Of a stretch of 64,000 nt of DNA, positions 1 through 14,517 are shown one piece after another. The DNA is from Lentzea guizhouensis. GTDB lineage: Bacteria > Actinomycetota > Actinomycetes > Mycobacteriales > Pseudonocardiaceae. Made by a program: the position numbers and the translations under genes. Each line of letters opens with the position of its first letter. The stretch's first letter is position 1. The stretch is from positions 3,472,001 to 3,536,000 of the forward strand of contig NZ_CP016793.1 of the NCBI RefSeq assembly GCF_001701025.1. Direction: 5' to 3'. Under the pieces are notes generated by a model, which worked only from the letters and a program-made list of their open reading frames with translations, searched no databases and was not told the origin of the DNA.

Positions 1-1
1 G

Positions 2-109
2 GGCACTCCGCTGCCGCTGCCGAACCTTCCACTGCCCGGCGTCGGCCAGGGCACCGGGTCGGGTCTCGGTGACATCCTCGGCGGCCTGCTGGGAGGTGGG
101 CGCAAGTGA
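2..109 (+). CDS. C-terminal end of an Mce family protein (partial)
   Basis: Only the last 35 codons and the TGA are inside the window. The readable tail is Pro/Leu- then Gly-rich (GTPLPLPNLPLPG, then ILGGLLGGGRK), as is common at the C-termini of actinobacterial Mce proteins. Its stop overlaps the GTG start of the following mce gene (GTGA), so the two are in one translationally coupled operon. By the usual mceA-F order it would be the fifth gene (the MceE lipoprotein position), which is inference from position only. Confidence 0.6.
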   Translation, partial: GTPLPLPNLPLPGVGQGTGSGLGDILGGLLGGGRK

Positions 110-1332
110 TCACGCGGGGGACCAAGCTCAAGGTCGTGGCGTTCGTGCTGGTCGCGCTGCTGGGCGTGTCGTACGTCAGCGCCAACTACGTGGGGCTCTT
201 CCGGGCGTCGTCGACGGTCGTGACGATGCAGCTCGCCGACTCCGGTGGCATCTTCTCCAACGCCGAGGTCACCTACCGCGGTGTCACGATCGGCCGGGTC
301 GGGCAGCTGCGGCTCACCGCCGACGGCGTCGAGGTCGACCTGGAGCTGGACGCGGACGCGCCGCGGGTGCCGGCCTCGACCGAGGCCGTGGTGGCCAACC
401 GGTCGGCGGTCGGCGAGCAGTACGTGGACCTGCGGCCGAAGACGGACTCCGGGCCCTACCTGGAGGCCGGATCGGTCATCCCGCGGTCGGCGACCAAGAC
501 GCCGCCGCCGGTGGACGGGCTGCTGACCAACCTCGACGCGTTCGCCACCTCGGTGCCGACGGACTCGTTGAAGGTCGTGGTCGACGAGCTGCACACGGCG
601 TTCAACGGCACCGGGGGCGACCTGCAGGTGCTGATCGACAACACCGCGGCGTTCACGGCCGCGGCGCGCGAGCACCTGCCGCAGACCACGCAGCTGCTGC
701 AGGACGGGCGGATCGTGCTGGCCACGCAGGCCGCGTCCGGTGGTGCCATCCGGTCGTTCAGCGGTGACCTGCGGTTGATCGCCGAGCAGCTGAAGGCCTC
801 CGACGGCGACCTGCGGCGGTTGATCGTGGCCGTGCCGCCGGCGTCCGAGCAGGTGTCGGCGCTGCTGAAGGAGAGCGGGCCGAACCTCGGTGTGGTGTTC
901 GCGAACCTGCTGACCACGTCGAACATCCTGGTGACGCGGCGGGACGGTTTGGAGCAGATCGCCGTGACGTACCCGATCGCCGTGGGTGGTGGCTTCACCG
1001 TGGCGCCCGGCGACGGGTCCGCGCACTTCGGGCTGGCGTTGAACGTGTTCGACCCGATGCCGTGCACGGTCGGGTACGAGGGCACCAAGATCCGGCCCGG
1101 CAACGACACCTCGCCCGCGCCGTTGAACACGCAGGCCTACTGCGCGCTGGCGCCGGGGAGTGCCACGTCGGTGCGCGGGTCGCAGAACGCTCCGTACGGC
1201 GGGACGCCGGTCGGCACCGCCGTCACCCAGCCGAGCCTGGAGCCGACCGGGCAGCAGGGCCAGGCCGCTGCGGAGGTGCCGCTGCTGACGTCGCTCGGCC
1301 AGCTGCTGGGCCTGCCAGAGGGGAAGAAGTAG
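106..1332 (+). CDS. MCE family protein, last of the operon (MceF-like)
   Basis: This is a predicted envelope-anchored subunit of an Mce lipid importer (408 aa). It has one N-terminal membrane helix (about residues 9-27, VVAFVLVALLGVSYV), then an MCE domain at about 35-115 containing the family signature VTYRGVTIGRVGQL. A helical tail region and a Pro/Gly/Ser-rich C-terminus follow. The GTG start overlaps the upstream stop by four bases and its own stop shares a base with the next gene's GTG. Mce proteins form hexameric rings that carry lipid from the outer layer to YrbE permeases. The F assignment rests on being the last MCE-domain gene before the Mce-associated genes. Confidence 0.88.
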   Translation: MITRGTKLKVVAFVLVALLGVSYVSANYVGLFRASSTVVTMQLADSGGIFSNAEVTYRGVTIGRVGQLRLTADGVEVDLELDADAPRVPASTEAVVANRSAVGEQYVDLRPKTDSGPYLEAGSVIPRSATKTPPPVDGLLTNLDAFATSVPTDSLKVVVDELHTAFNGTGGDLQVLIDNTAAFTAAAREHLPQTTQLLQDGRIVLATQAASGGAIRSFSGDLRLIAEQLKASDGDLRRLIVAVPPASEQVSALLKESGPNLGVVFANLLTTSNILVTRRDGLEQIAVTYPIAVGGGFTVAPGDGSAHFGLALNVFDPMPCTVGYEGTKIRPGNDTSPAPLNTQAYCALAPGSATSVRGSQNAPYGGTPVGTAVTQPSLEPTGQQGQAAAEVPLLTSLGQLLGLPEGKK

Positions 1333-1847
1333 TGCGGATCTTCACGGCCAGGACGATGACGGCGGTCGCGGCGGTCCTCGCGGTGCTGACCTTCGGCTTC
1401 GCCGCGTACTTCGGCGTGGCCTGGTACGCGGCCGCGAACTCGGCGGAGTCGTCGTTCGCCTCGGCGCGCGACGAGGCCAGGCGCGCGGGCGAGGTCGGCA
1501 TCACGAACTTCCTGACGCTCGACTACCGCAAGGTCGACGAGGACCTGCAGCGCTGGCTGAGCTCCTCGACCGGCGAGCTGCGCGCCGAGATCGACAAGGA
1601 CAAGGACGCGCGCAAGAAGCAGCTCGTGGACGCCAAGTCGGTCACGACCTCGAAGGTCCTCGACGCCGCCGTCTCCGAGCTCGACGACCGCGCCGGCAGC
1701 GCCGAGCTGATCGCCGTGGTCGAGAGCACCGTGACGCCCGACGGCGGCCAGCAGGTCACCAAGATCAACCGGTACCTGACCAAGCTCACCCGCACGGACG
1801 ACGGCTGGAAGCTGAGCCAGCTGGGCCCGCTGCGGGCGGGCGTCTGA
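1332..1847 (+). CDS. Mce-associated membrane protein
   Basis: The 171-aa product has an N-terminal membrane helix (about residues 8-29, MTAVAAVLAVLTFGFAAYF). A soluble alpha+beta domain follows, ending in DDGWKLSQLGPL, the pattern of the NTF2-like Mce-associated (Mas) proteins usually encoded after mceF. The GTG start overlaps the preceding TAG by one base, so it is co-translated with the Mce proteins. Mas proteins are thought to stabilise the Mce complex; a specific role here is inference. Confidence 0.82.
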   Translation: MRIFTARTMTAVAAVLAVLTFGFAAYFGVAWYAAANSAESSFASARDEARRAGEVGITNFLTLDYRKVDEDLQRWLSSSTGELRAEIDKDKDARKKQLVDAKSVTTSKVLDAAVSELDDRAGSAELIAVVESTVTPDGGQQVTKINRYLTKLTRTDDGWKLSQLGPLRAGV

Positions 1848-2011
1848 GCCCCGGTCCGGTTCCGTTTTCGGGCAGAGTTGATTGGACGAGTGCACGTGCC
1901 CCCTTCCCGCCGCCGCCCCATCCCCACGCCGCCCGCAGGTGGCCGCCCGCGCGTGGCCGCCTGAACCGCCGCACCGCGGCCGAGCCGGTCGAAGCGGCGG
2001 CGGCGCCAGAG

Positions 2012-2833
2012 GTGGTGCAGCCGGGGCCCGGTGAGGCGCCTGTGGTGGCGGAGAAGGCCGGCGAGGTGTCTGAGGCGGTGGTTGCCGAGGCAGCCGGGAC
2101 GACCGAGGCAGCTGAGGCTCCCGAGACCGCGGAAGCCGAGAAGCCGCTGGCCTCCCCGAGGCGCCGGGCCAGGGCCCAGGCGCGGGCCGTGGCGGCTGCC
2201 GACACCGACACCGATACGAGCACCGGCACCGACGGCAAGGCCGAGACCGACAGCAAAGCCGGTGCCGCCGTCGCCGACCCGGTCGCCCGACCCAGGTCCG
2301 CCGTGGACGGCTGGGTGCTGCCCGTCTCGTTGCTGGTGGTGGCGCTGCTGTTCGCGGGCCTGGGCGCGTTCTTCGTGGTCAAGTCCAGGTCCGTGACCTA
2401 CGACGCCGCCCTCGTCGACTCGGCCACCACCTCCGCGGTGAACGGCCAGGTCCGCGAGGCCGTCGAGAAGTCGTTCTCGTACAACTTCGCCGACGTCACC
2501 GCCACCGAGAAGGCGGCCAAGGAGCTGCTCACCGGCAAGGCGCTGTGCCAGTACAACGCCGTCTTCGGCCCGGTCCGCGAGATCGCCCCGCAGCAGAAGC
2601 TCGTGGTCAGCGTCCGCGTGGTCTCCTCCGCCGTCTCCTCGCTGCGCGACGGCCGCGCCACCGTCCTGGTCTTCGCCGACCAGGTCACCACCCGCACCAC
2701 CGACAACTCCTCCGGCGGCGGCACCGCCATGCTGCAGGTCGGCGCGGTGGAGGACGGCGGCCGCTGGAAGATCGACAACCTGAGGATGTTCGGCGCGACC
2801 GCCGACCAGGACCGCCAGCTCCAGTCCTGCTGA
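2012..2833 (+). CDS. Mce-associated membrane protein, 5' end probably frameshifted
   Basis: As given, the protein is 273 aa: an Ala/Glu-rich low-complexity N-terminus, one membrane helix at about residues 102-124 (WVLPVSLLVVALLFAGLGAF) and an extracytoplasmic domain ending in GGRWKIDNLRMFG, the Mce-associated fold pattern. The GTG at 2012 has no convincing ribosome binding site. A better start is GTG 1896, preceded by GGACGA at 1884-1889. It reads VPPSRRRPIPTPPAGGRPRVAA and stops at 1962-1964. The downstream frame is open without a start from before 1896. One missing G near 1958 would join the two (RPRVAG then LNRRTAAEPVE), so the true protein probably begins at 1896. Confidence 0.7.
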   Translation: MVQPGPGEAPVVAEKAGEVSEAVVAEAAGTTEAAEAPETAEAEKPLASPRRRARAQARAVAAADTDTDTSTGTDGKAETDSKAGAAVADPVARPRSAVDGWVLPVSLLVVALLFAGLGAFFVVKSRSVTYDAALVDSATTSAVNGQVREAVEKSFSYNFADVTATEKAAKELLTGKALCQYNAVFGPVREIAPQQKLVVSVRVVSSAVSSLRDGRATVLVFADQVTTRTTDNSSGGGTAMLQVGAVEDGGRWKIDNLRMFGATADQDRQLQSC

Positions 2834-3067
2834 CCGGGCACGCGGGGACCCCGCGTGCCGTCCTGGGGTACGAAAGCTCCCCGCGTGCACTTCGCCGAGC
2901 CGGTCGCGGCCATCCGCCGGGACCCGTTCCCTTCGCCGGGAGCCACATACCCACCGGCCGGTCGGTGCCAAACGCTCCTCGGCCCTCCGCTAAGATCAAC
3001 AACCTCCCCGAGGCTCCGAGAAGGCCTTGGAAGCACCCCAAACACCCCCTCCGCCAGACCCGACACG

Positions 3068-3083
3068 CGTGATCTCGGTCACA
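3068..3083. promoter_or_regulatory. CRP-like binding site
   Basis: CGTGATCTCGGTCACA contains the exact GTGA-N6-TCAC core of the CRP/FNR family. It is close to the mycobacterial CRP consensus TGTGA-N6-TCACA, sharing the internal GATCT.GGTC. It sits about 220 bp upstream of the rpoB promoter, so it may act at a distance or on another promoter in this gap. Binding is inference. Confidence 0.45.
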
Positions 3084-3288
3084 CGGTTTCTCGTGGCGCT
3101 CTGTAAGAACGCTCGAGGCCGTCAACTTCCCACCAAATCGGCCGCACACGTGTTTGTGCAGGTCAACTGGATGACGGTCGGTGAACGGCGCTCCATCCAG
3201 AGAGTGGATAAGCGCTCGACATCTTGACTGCGCGCTCATGCAGGGTCACTCTGTCGGTGAGCAAGAGGAGGGTCCTTCCAGGTGCCTC

Positions 3289-3317
3289 TCGACAGTCGCC
3301 GTGCGCGTGGCTAGACT
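3289..3317 (+). promoter_or_regulatory. Vegetative promoter of rpoBC
   Basis: TCGACA (3289-3294), a 17-bp spacer and TAGACT (3312-3317) form a near-consensus housekeeping sigma promoter. Transcription would start near 3324, leaving a leader of about 120 bases before the rpoB TTG. The bases from the -10 onward (TAGACTGCCCCTTTGCGCTG) look like sequence I recall upstream of rpoB in other actinobacteria; this is memory, not a search. Confidence 0.72.
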
Positions 3318-3443
3318 GCCCCTTTGCGCTGCCCATTTTCCGCTTGCCCTTCGCCGAGAGCGTGGATTAGTCGAGCAGCGCCGCACCCTAGACAGCCGTG
3401 CTAGTTCGCTCTAGCCAGCTATTTGTCCCTGGAAGGACGCATC

Positions 3444-6929
<3,486 letters not shown>

Positions 6930-6939
6930 TCACCTCGCC

Positions 6940-6980
6940 GGCCAGGGAGCACCATGCCTCCCGCGTAGTGCTCCCTGGCC
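6940..6980 (+). promoter_or_regulatory. 13-bp perfect hairpin between rpoB and rpoC
   Basis: GGCCAGGGAGCAC (6940-6952) pairs perfectly with 6968-6980 around a 15-base loop and is followed by TTTCC. It looks like an intrinsic terminator with a short T run, inside an operon that must be read through. It could attenuate rpoC, mark RNA processing or stabilise the upstream message. Confidence 0.6.
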
Positions 6981-7031
6981 TTTCCGACCAGCTCCTTTTG
7001 CCACCGATCTAAAAAGGGGAAGAGAGTAGAC

Positions 7032-10928
<3,897 letters not shown>

Positions 10929-10940
10929 ACGCGTTAGTTG

Positions 10941-10978
10941 AGAACGGCCCCCGGAGCTTCGGCTCCGGGGGCCGTTCT
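10941..10978 (+). terminator. Terminator of rpoBC
   Basis: A perfect 17-bp stem (GAACGGCCCCCGGAGC at 10942-10957 with matching right arm) closed by a TTCG tetraloop, starting 13 bases after the rpoC stop. There is no long T run, as is usual in this group. It separates rpoBC from the convergent minus-strand gene downstream. Confidence 0.9.
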
Positions 10979-11037
10979 GTTGGTAGCACTTGAACCTGCG
11001 CCGTTCGACATCTGCAGTCAGCGAGCGGGCACAACAC

Positions 11038-12159
11038 CTAGCGGAGCTGCTCCGCCATCTCCCGCTGCACCTGTGGCTGAGGGCGCGCCTTCTTCTTGCG
11101 GCCGTATGTGAGGAAGCGCAGCATCACTTCCAGCGGCCCGCGAATGCCTGCCAGGTGCATGCCCAGGGACAGAACCACCGTGGCCAGCCAGGTCAGGATG
11201 CCCACCAGCGAGGCCTGCGCGGTGTGGATCTCGTAGCCGAGCCCGCCCAGCGTGAAGATCACCAGCCAGGAGACCGACTGGAGGACGTAGCAGGTCAGCG
11301 AGCGTTCGCCGGTGGCGGCCAGTGCCTCCATGACCAGACCGGGCTTCTTCACGATGGCGGCGATCCACCCCATCAGCGCTGCGTAGCCGAGGCCTCCCGC
11401 CAGGCCGCTGAGGGTGTGCAGGATGACCAGCGGCAGTGGGACGCCTGGCAGGACCTGCGCGACAACCAGGGCCAGGGGCAGGCTGCCGGCCACCATGAAG
11501 CCGAGGCCCGCCAGTGCGGTCGTGCGCAGGAAGCGCACGTGGCGCTCGGGTTCCACCAGCATCTTCTGGCGGGCCGCCCACATGCCGAGGACGACCGGCA
11601 CCAGGACCGTCGCCGGCCACGCCACCGTGTGGAGAGCCCAGGTGGCCAGGCCGTCGGGGAAGACGCCCTCGGTCTTGATGATCTGGAACGCCGAGAGCGT
11701 CACGTAGACGACGTAGACCACGAACCAGCCGGCGGCCAGGGCCAGCAACGACTGGTTGCGCCAGACCATGGTGCCGACCAGCACCAGGCCCGTGACGCCG
11801 TAGGTGCCGAGGATGTCGCCCTCGAACAGGAAGTGCGCGTGTACGGCGCCCAGCACCACCATCCAGAAGCAGCGTTTGACCACGGCCCAGCGCGCGGCCG
11901 GCCAGTTCCGCTGGCGGCCGGCCATCTGTGCCAGGCCGTAGCCGAACAACGCCGCGAACAGCGGTAGCGCCCGGCCGTCGACCACAGTCATCTGAATGCC
12001 GGCCACGGCGTTGTCGAGCGGGCTGCCGTCCGTGGCGTAGTTGCGATGCGTTACCGGATGCCCGCGAATGAACAGGTGCGCGTGCGCAAGAGCGATCAAC
12101 AACAGCATCACGCCACGCGCGAGGTCGGGCGCCAAAGCCCGTTTACTCACCGTGTGCAT
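11038..12159 (-). CDS. DUF418 domain membrane protein (YeiB-like)
   Basis: A polytopic membrane protein of 373 aa with about nine or ten hydrophobic segments. The C-terminal half carries DUF418 features: GERSLTCYVLQS in the middle and RGPLEVMLRFLTYG near the end. The N-terminal part (LARGVMLLLIALAHAHLF) resembles the heparan-alpha-glucosaminide acetyltransferase-like domain often found before DUF418. Its substrate is unknown; the family is related to membrane acyltransferases and transporters. The ATG start is preceded by a GGGGGAACG stretch. A possible -10 (TATATT, minus strand, 12203-12208) lies upstream with a poor -35. It is convergent with rpoC. Confidence 0.85.
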   Translation of the reverse strand: MHTVSKRALAPDLARGVMLLLIALAHAHLFIRGHPVTHRNYATDGSPLDNAVAGIQMTVVDGRALPLFAALFGYGLAQMAGRQRNWPAARWAVVKRCFWMVVLGAVHAHFLFEGDILGTYGVTGLVLVGTMVWRNQSLLALAAGWFVVYVVYVTLSAFQIIKTEGVFPDGLATWALHTVAWPATVLVPVVLGMWAARQKMLVEPERHVRFLRTTALAGLGFMVAGSLPLALVVAQVLPGVPLPLVILHTLSGLAGGLGYAALMGWIAAIVKKPGLVMEALAATGERSLTCYVLQSVSWLVIFTLGGLGYEIHTAQASLVGILTWLATVVLSLGMHLAGIRGPLEVMLRFLTYGRKKKARPQPQVQREMAEQLR

Positions 12160-12227
12160 TTCGTTCCCCCAGGTTGTCCACCGTCATGGTGGTTGACCTG
12201 GGAATATACGTCACCGAAGCTTGTCTT

Positions 12228-12509
12228 TCAGCGGTTTGCGATGCCGTCCAGGCGAAGTGTGGTGGAGTCGTCGCGGTGGCTCCCCGTGGTGCCGACGTGC
12301 TTGGCGCTGATCTGCGCGCCGTTCTTCAGCACGTGGTAGAGCGCCATCCCGTGACCGCGGCCCAGGTCGTAGTCGGTCTTCAGCCACTCCAGGAAGACGC
12401 CGGCCTTCGTGGTGCCGTCGTACCCCTGGTCCTGCGCCGCCTGCAGCAGCTCGGCCGGGGTCTTGCCGGTCTTCTTCTCCGCACCGTCGAGGTAGGCCTG
12501 GAAGGACAT
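12228..12509 (-). CDS. DUF4287 domain-containing protein
   Basis: This 93-aa soluble protein begins MSFQAYLDGAEKKTGKTPAEL and contains FLEWLKTDYDLGRGHGMALYHVLKNG, the pattern of the DUF4287 family, whose biochemical function is unknown. ATG start with GGAG about 7 nt upstream. It stands alone on the minus strand behind a recognisable promoter overlapped by two palindromes (12540-12580), so it is probably controlled by its own repressor. No regulator gene is adjacent. Confidence 0.85.
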   Translation of the reverse strand: MSFQAYLDGAEKKTGKTPAELLQAAQDQGYDGTTKAGVFLEWLKTDYDLGRGHGMALYHVLKNGAQISAKHVGTTGSHRDDSTTLRLDGIANR

Positions 12510-12539
12510 CGCCGTCTCCGTTCGTCGTCACTGCTCCGA

Positions 12540-12580
12540 AGCCTAGGACAACTCGGCTTGTCTTGACAAGTTTTTTTGTC
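12540..12580 (-). promoter_or_regulatory. Promoter with two tandem palindromic operators upstream of the DUF4287 gene
   Basis: On the minus strand TTGTCA (12569-12564), an 18-bp spacer and TAGGCT (12545-12540) make a plausible promoter. Overlapping it are two identical palindromes GACAA-N6-TTGTC, at 12547-12562 and 12565-12580, with an 18-bp period. The inner arms also form CTTGTC-TT-GACAAG. Two helical-turn-spaced sites over a core promoter are typical of a repressor operator. Confidence 0.65.
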
Positions 12581-12606
12581 GGTGATTCAGCACGACCCCC
12601 AGCGGC

Positions 12607-13173
12607 TCAGAGGCCCGGACCGGTGATCTCGACGCCGCGGTCGGTGAAGCGGAGGCGGTAGATCGCTGGCATCGGCATCGCGTGGACGAACGAGTGGTTC
12701 ACGGAGTCGACGCCGAAACCCAGCAGGGCCCTGGAGACGAACGTGCCGTGGCTGCCGATGACGACCGGTTCGTCCTGGTGCTCGCGGGCGAGCGAGGTGA
12801 GGACCGCCGTGGCACGGGCCGTGAGCTGGTGGAGGCTTTCCGCGCCGGGCCGGGCGTGGTGCGGGTTGGCCCAGCTCTCGATGTAGTGGCGCACGAAGTC
12901 GGGGGAGGGGGCGATGCCGGAGTCCCACTCCCGCAGGTCGTGTCCGGTCCGGACGGGCATGCCCAGCGCTCGGGCGAAGGGCTCGACCGTCTGGACCGCC
13001 CGCAGGTAGGGACTGGAGGCGATCAGGCTGGGCTCGACGTCGGCGAGGTCCGTGATGAGGCGTTCGGCCTGCGCCAGGCCTTCCTCGGTCAGCGGCCGGC
13101 GGTACTCGTTCGGCCCGCCGGGGCGAGGAAGGGTTGACCGGGCATGCCGGACCAGGATGACTTCGGCTCGCAT
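12607..13173 (-). CDS. Histidine phosphatase family protein (phosphoglycerate mutase-like)
   Basis: The protein (188 aa from the chosen ATG at 13173) has the phosphohistidine motif VRHARS near its N-terminus (VILVRHARSTLP). It also has the second catalytic stretch VIGSHGTFVSRAL near the end and SSPYLRAVQTVEP between them. It is therefore a RHP-superfamily phosphatase; the substrate is not predictable. A longer version starting at GTG 13221 adds 16 residues that are not family-like and would overlap the upstream gene's stop. No strong Shine-Dalgarno is seen at either start. Confidence 0.82.
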   Translation of the reverse strand: MRAEVILVRHARSTLPRPGGPNEYRRPLTEEGLAQAERLITDLADVEPSLIASSPYLRAVQTVEPFARALGMPVRTGHDLREWDSGIAPSPDFVRHYIESWANPHHARPGAESLHQLTARATAVLTSLAREHQDEPVVIGSHGTFVSRALLGFGVDSVNHSFVHAMPMPAIYRLRFTDRGVEITGPGL

Positions 13174-13192
13174 CAGCAGAGTGTGGCAGTGG

Positions 13193-13630
13193 TCAGCGAC
13201 GACGGGTACGAGCCAGTGCACGGGCGCGCAGGACCAGGTCGTCCACCAGCTGCTCGTCCACGAGTGGCGGCACCCCGCTCTCGTCGGTGCAACAGCGGGG
13301 CTTGGTCCGCTTCTCCGACAACCGCGGCCGCACCCCGGCCATCTCGTACAGCACCTCGTACAGGTCCAGCCCGGGATCGTCGTCGTGCGGCCCGACCAGC
13401 AGCACCCACACCACGTCGGGCGAGGGGAACGCGACCACCACCCGGTCGGCCCCGCGCAGGTGCTTCACGCACAGGCGGGGCAGGGGTTCCGGACCGGTCA
13501 CGCGGTAGCCGAGTGCGGCGCAGCCGGAGTGGGCGAGCTCGTCGAGGAAGCGCTCGTAGGCGACGCGGGCGCGGCCGCGGAGGCCGGCTGCCTGGGCGTG
13601 GGCGGTGTGGGTTTCGACGACTTGGAGCAA
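13193..13630 (-). CDS. Putative RelE/ParE-like toxin of a toxin-antitoxin pair
   Basis: A 145-aa protein that I recognise only by pattern. The section RVAYERFLDELAHSG, followed by LPRLCVKHLRGADRVVVAFPSP and DVVWVLLVGPHDDDPGLDLYEVLY, has the layout of RelE/ParE-type toxins: an N-terminal helix pair, a basic core beta strand and a terminal strand ending in a Tyr. It is encoded 5 bases after the stop of a small HTH protein, in the usual antitoxin-then-toxin order. Toxin activity is inference; it could also be an uncharacterised conserved protein. Confidence 0.45.
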   Translation of the reverse strand: MLQVVETHTAHAQAAGLRGRARVAYERFLDELAHSGCAALGYRVTGPEPLPRLCVKHLRGADRVVVAFPSPDVVWVLLVGPHDDDPGLDLYEVLYEMAGVRPRLSEKRTKPRCCTDESGVPPLVDEQLVDDLVLRARALARTRRR

Positions 13631-13635
13631 CGGGA

Positions 13636-14082
13636 TCAGACCGAGCGGACCACGCGTCCCCTGCCGCTGCGCATCTCGTCGAGGGAGGCGGCGAGGTCAG
13701 TGCGTTCGAGCAGTGACTGGTCGCTGAGGCGGCGGTGGACTTCGTCGAGGAGGGCGCGGGTCTTGCCGGCGCGGCGGAGGTCGGACACGAGGTGGAGGAC
13801 CTCGTGCAGGCGCACGGTGTCGAGCAGCATGCGCGGTTCTTGGCTGTGGATGGCCAGCACGCCTTCGCGGGCCCAGGCCTTCACGGTCTTCTCGGTGAGG
13901 TCGAGCAGTTCACCGGCCACCACCGGGCGCACCGGTGGGGCCTGGCGCAGGGTTCGCGCTACTACGCCGTCGAGCTTGCGCCGGCGTTCGTCGTCTTCTG
14001 CCAGTGACGACGCAACGGACTCGATCTCCTCGATGGTGTCGAAGAGATCCCGGATCTGGGCAGCCTCGGTTGCCACGGACAT
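13636..14082 (-). CDS. Small helix-turn-helix protein, probable antitoxin
   Basis: The 148-aa protein has a long helical N-terminus (residues 1-45, Glu/Asp-rich). A probable DNA-binding helix-turn-helix follows at about 58-80 (ELLDLTEKTVKAWAREGVL), then a helical C-terminus ending in Arg-rich sequence. It lies immediately upstream of the putative toxin gene, with a 5-base gap. A 9-bp inverted repeat lies directly upstream of its start, fitting autoregulation by an antitoxin. The function is inferred from architecture and context. Confidence 0.5.
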   Translation of the reverse strand: MSVATEAAQIRDLFDTIEEIESVASSLAEDDERRRKLDGVVARTLRQAPPVRPVVAGELLDLTEKTVKAWAREGVLAIHSQEPRMLLDTVRLHEVLHLVSDLRRAGKTRALLDEVHRRLSDQSLLERTDLAASLDEMRSGRGRVVRSV

Positions 14083-14097
14083 GGCTCCTCCTCCGTT

Positions 14098-14130
14098 GAC
14101 TACCGATTATCGCCCTGATTCTCGGTAGTC
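14098..14130. promoter_or_regulatory. Inverted repeat upstream of the putative antitoxin gene
   Basis: GACTACCGA (14098-14106) is repeated inverted as TCGGTAGTC (14122-14130) around 15 bases, starting 16 bases upstream of the ATG at 14082. It sits where an antitoxin or complex would repress its own promoter. Flanking GTT/AAC extends the symmetry imperfectly. Confidence 0.55.
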
Positions 14131-14135
14131 GTCAA

Positions 14136-14162
14136 CGGCCCCGGAGCAGGGATCCGGGGCCG
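14136..14162 (-). terminator. Terminator after the zinc-ribbon gene
   Basis: A perfect 9-bp stem, CGGCCCCGG (14136-14144) with CCGGGGCCG (14154-14162), around a 9-base loop. Read on the minus strand it follows the stop at 14172 by 9 bases and is followed by TTG, separating this gene from the toxin-antitoxin promoter. Confidence 0.75.
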
Positions 14163-14171
14163 TCGCGCAGG

Positions 14172-14477
14172 TCAGGAGGAGAAGAACAGGCCGCCGAGGC
14201 CGCGGTGCTTGCGGTGGCCGTAGCCGTAGCCGGCGTGTCCACCGTGGTGGTGGTGGACCTGCTGCGGCGCGGCGCCCCAGGCGGGCTGGGCCGGCTGCGG
14301 GTAGGCAGCGGGCGGCGGGGCGGCGGGCGGAGGAGCCTGCATCTGGGCCTCGAGGCGAGTGATGGACTCGAGCTCGCCGTAGTCGAGGAAGACCCCGCGG
14401 CAGCCGTCGCACTGCTCGATGTGAACGCCCATGCGGTCGAACGTGCGCATGTTCGCATGACACTTGGGACACTGCAT
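14172..14477 (-). CDS. TFIIB-type zinc-ribbon protein
   Basis: I start the protein at ATG 14477 (101 aa) because AGGAGG precedes it by about 8 nt and the sequence then begins MQCPKCHANMRTFDRMGVHIEQCDGC. The two CxxC pairs (C3/C6 and C24/C27) form a zinc ribbon of the zf-TFIIB family, followed by GVFLDYGELESI. The C-terminal half is Pro/Ala-rich then His/Gly-rich (HHHHGGHAGYGYGH) and ends FFSS. It is probably a metal-binding or nucleic-acid-associated protein of unknown role. A longer reading from 14513 adds twelve residues without a ribosome binding site. Confidence 0.8.
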   Translation of the reverse strand: MQCPKCHANMRTFDRMGVHIEQCDGCRGVFLDYGELESITRLEAQMQAPPPAAPPPAAYPQPAQPAWGAAPQQVHHHHGGHAGYGYGHRKHRGLGGLFFSS

Positions 14478-14517
14478 CGTGGTGAGCCTCCTGCGGTGGG
14501 ACCGGACAAACACGATA

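Larger units (their letters stand above)
2834..3443 (+). other. Long rpoB upstream region (no gene seen)
   Basis: No credible gene lies in these roughly 600 bases. The stretch holds a CRP-like palindrome (3068-3083), a vegetative promoter (3289-3317) and about 120 bases of untranslated rpoB leader. A TTGACT at 3224-3229 could be the -35 of a second promoter, but no good -10 follows it at 17-18 bp. Confidence 0.6.
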
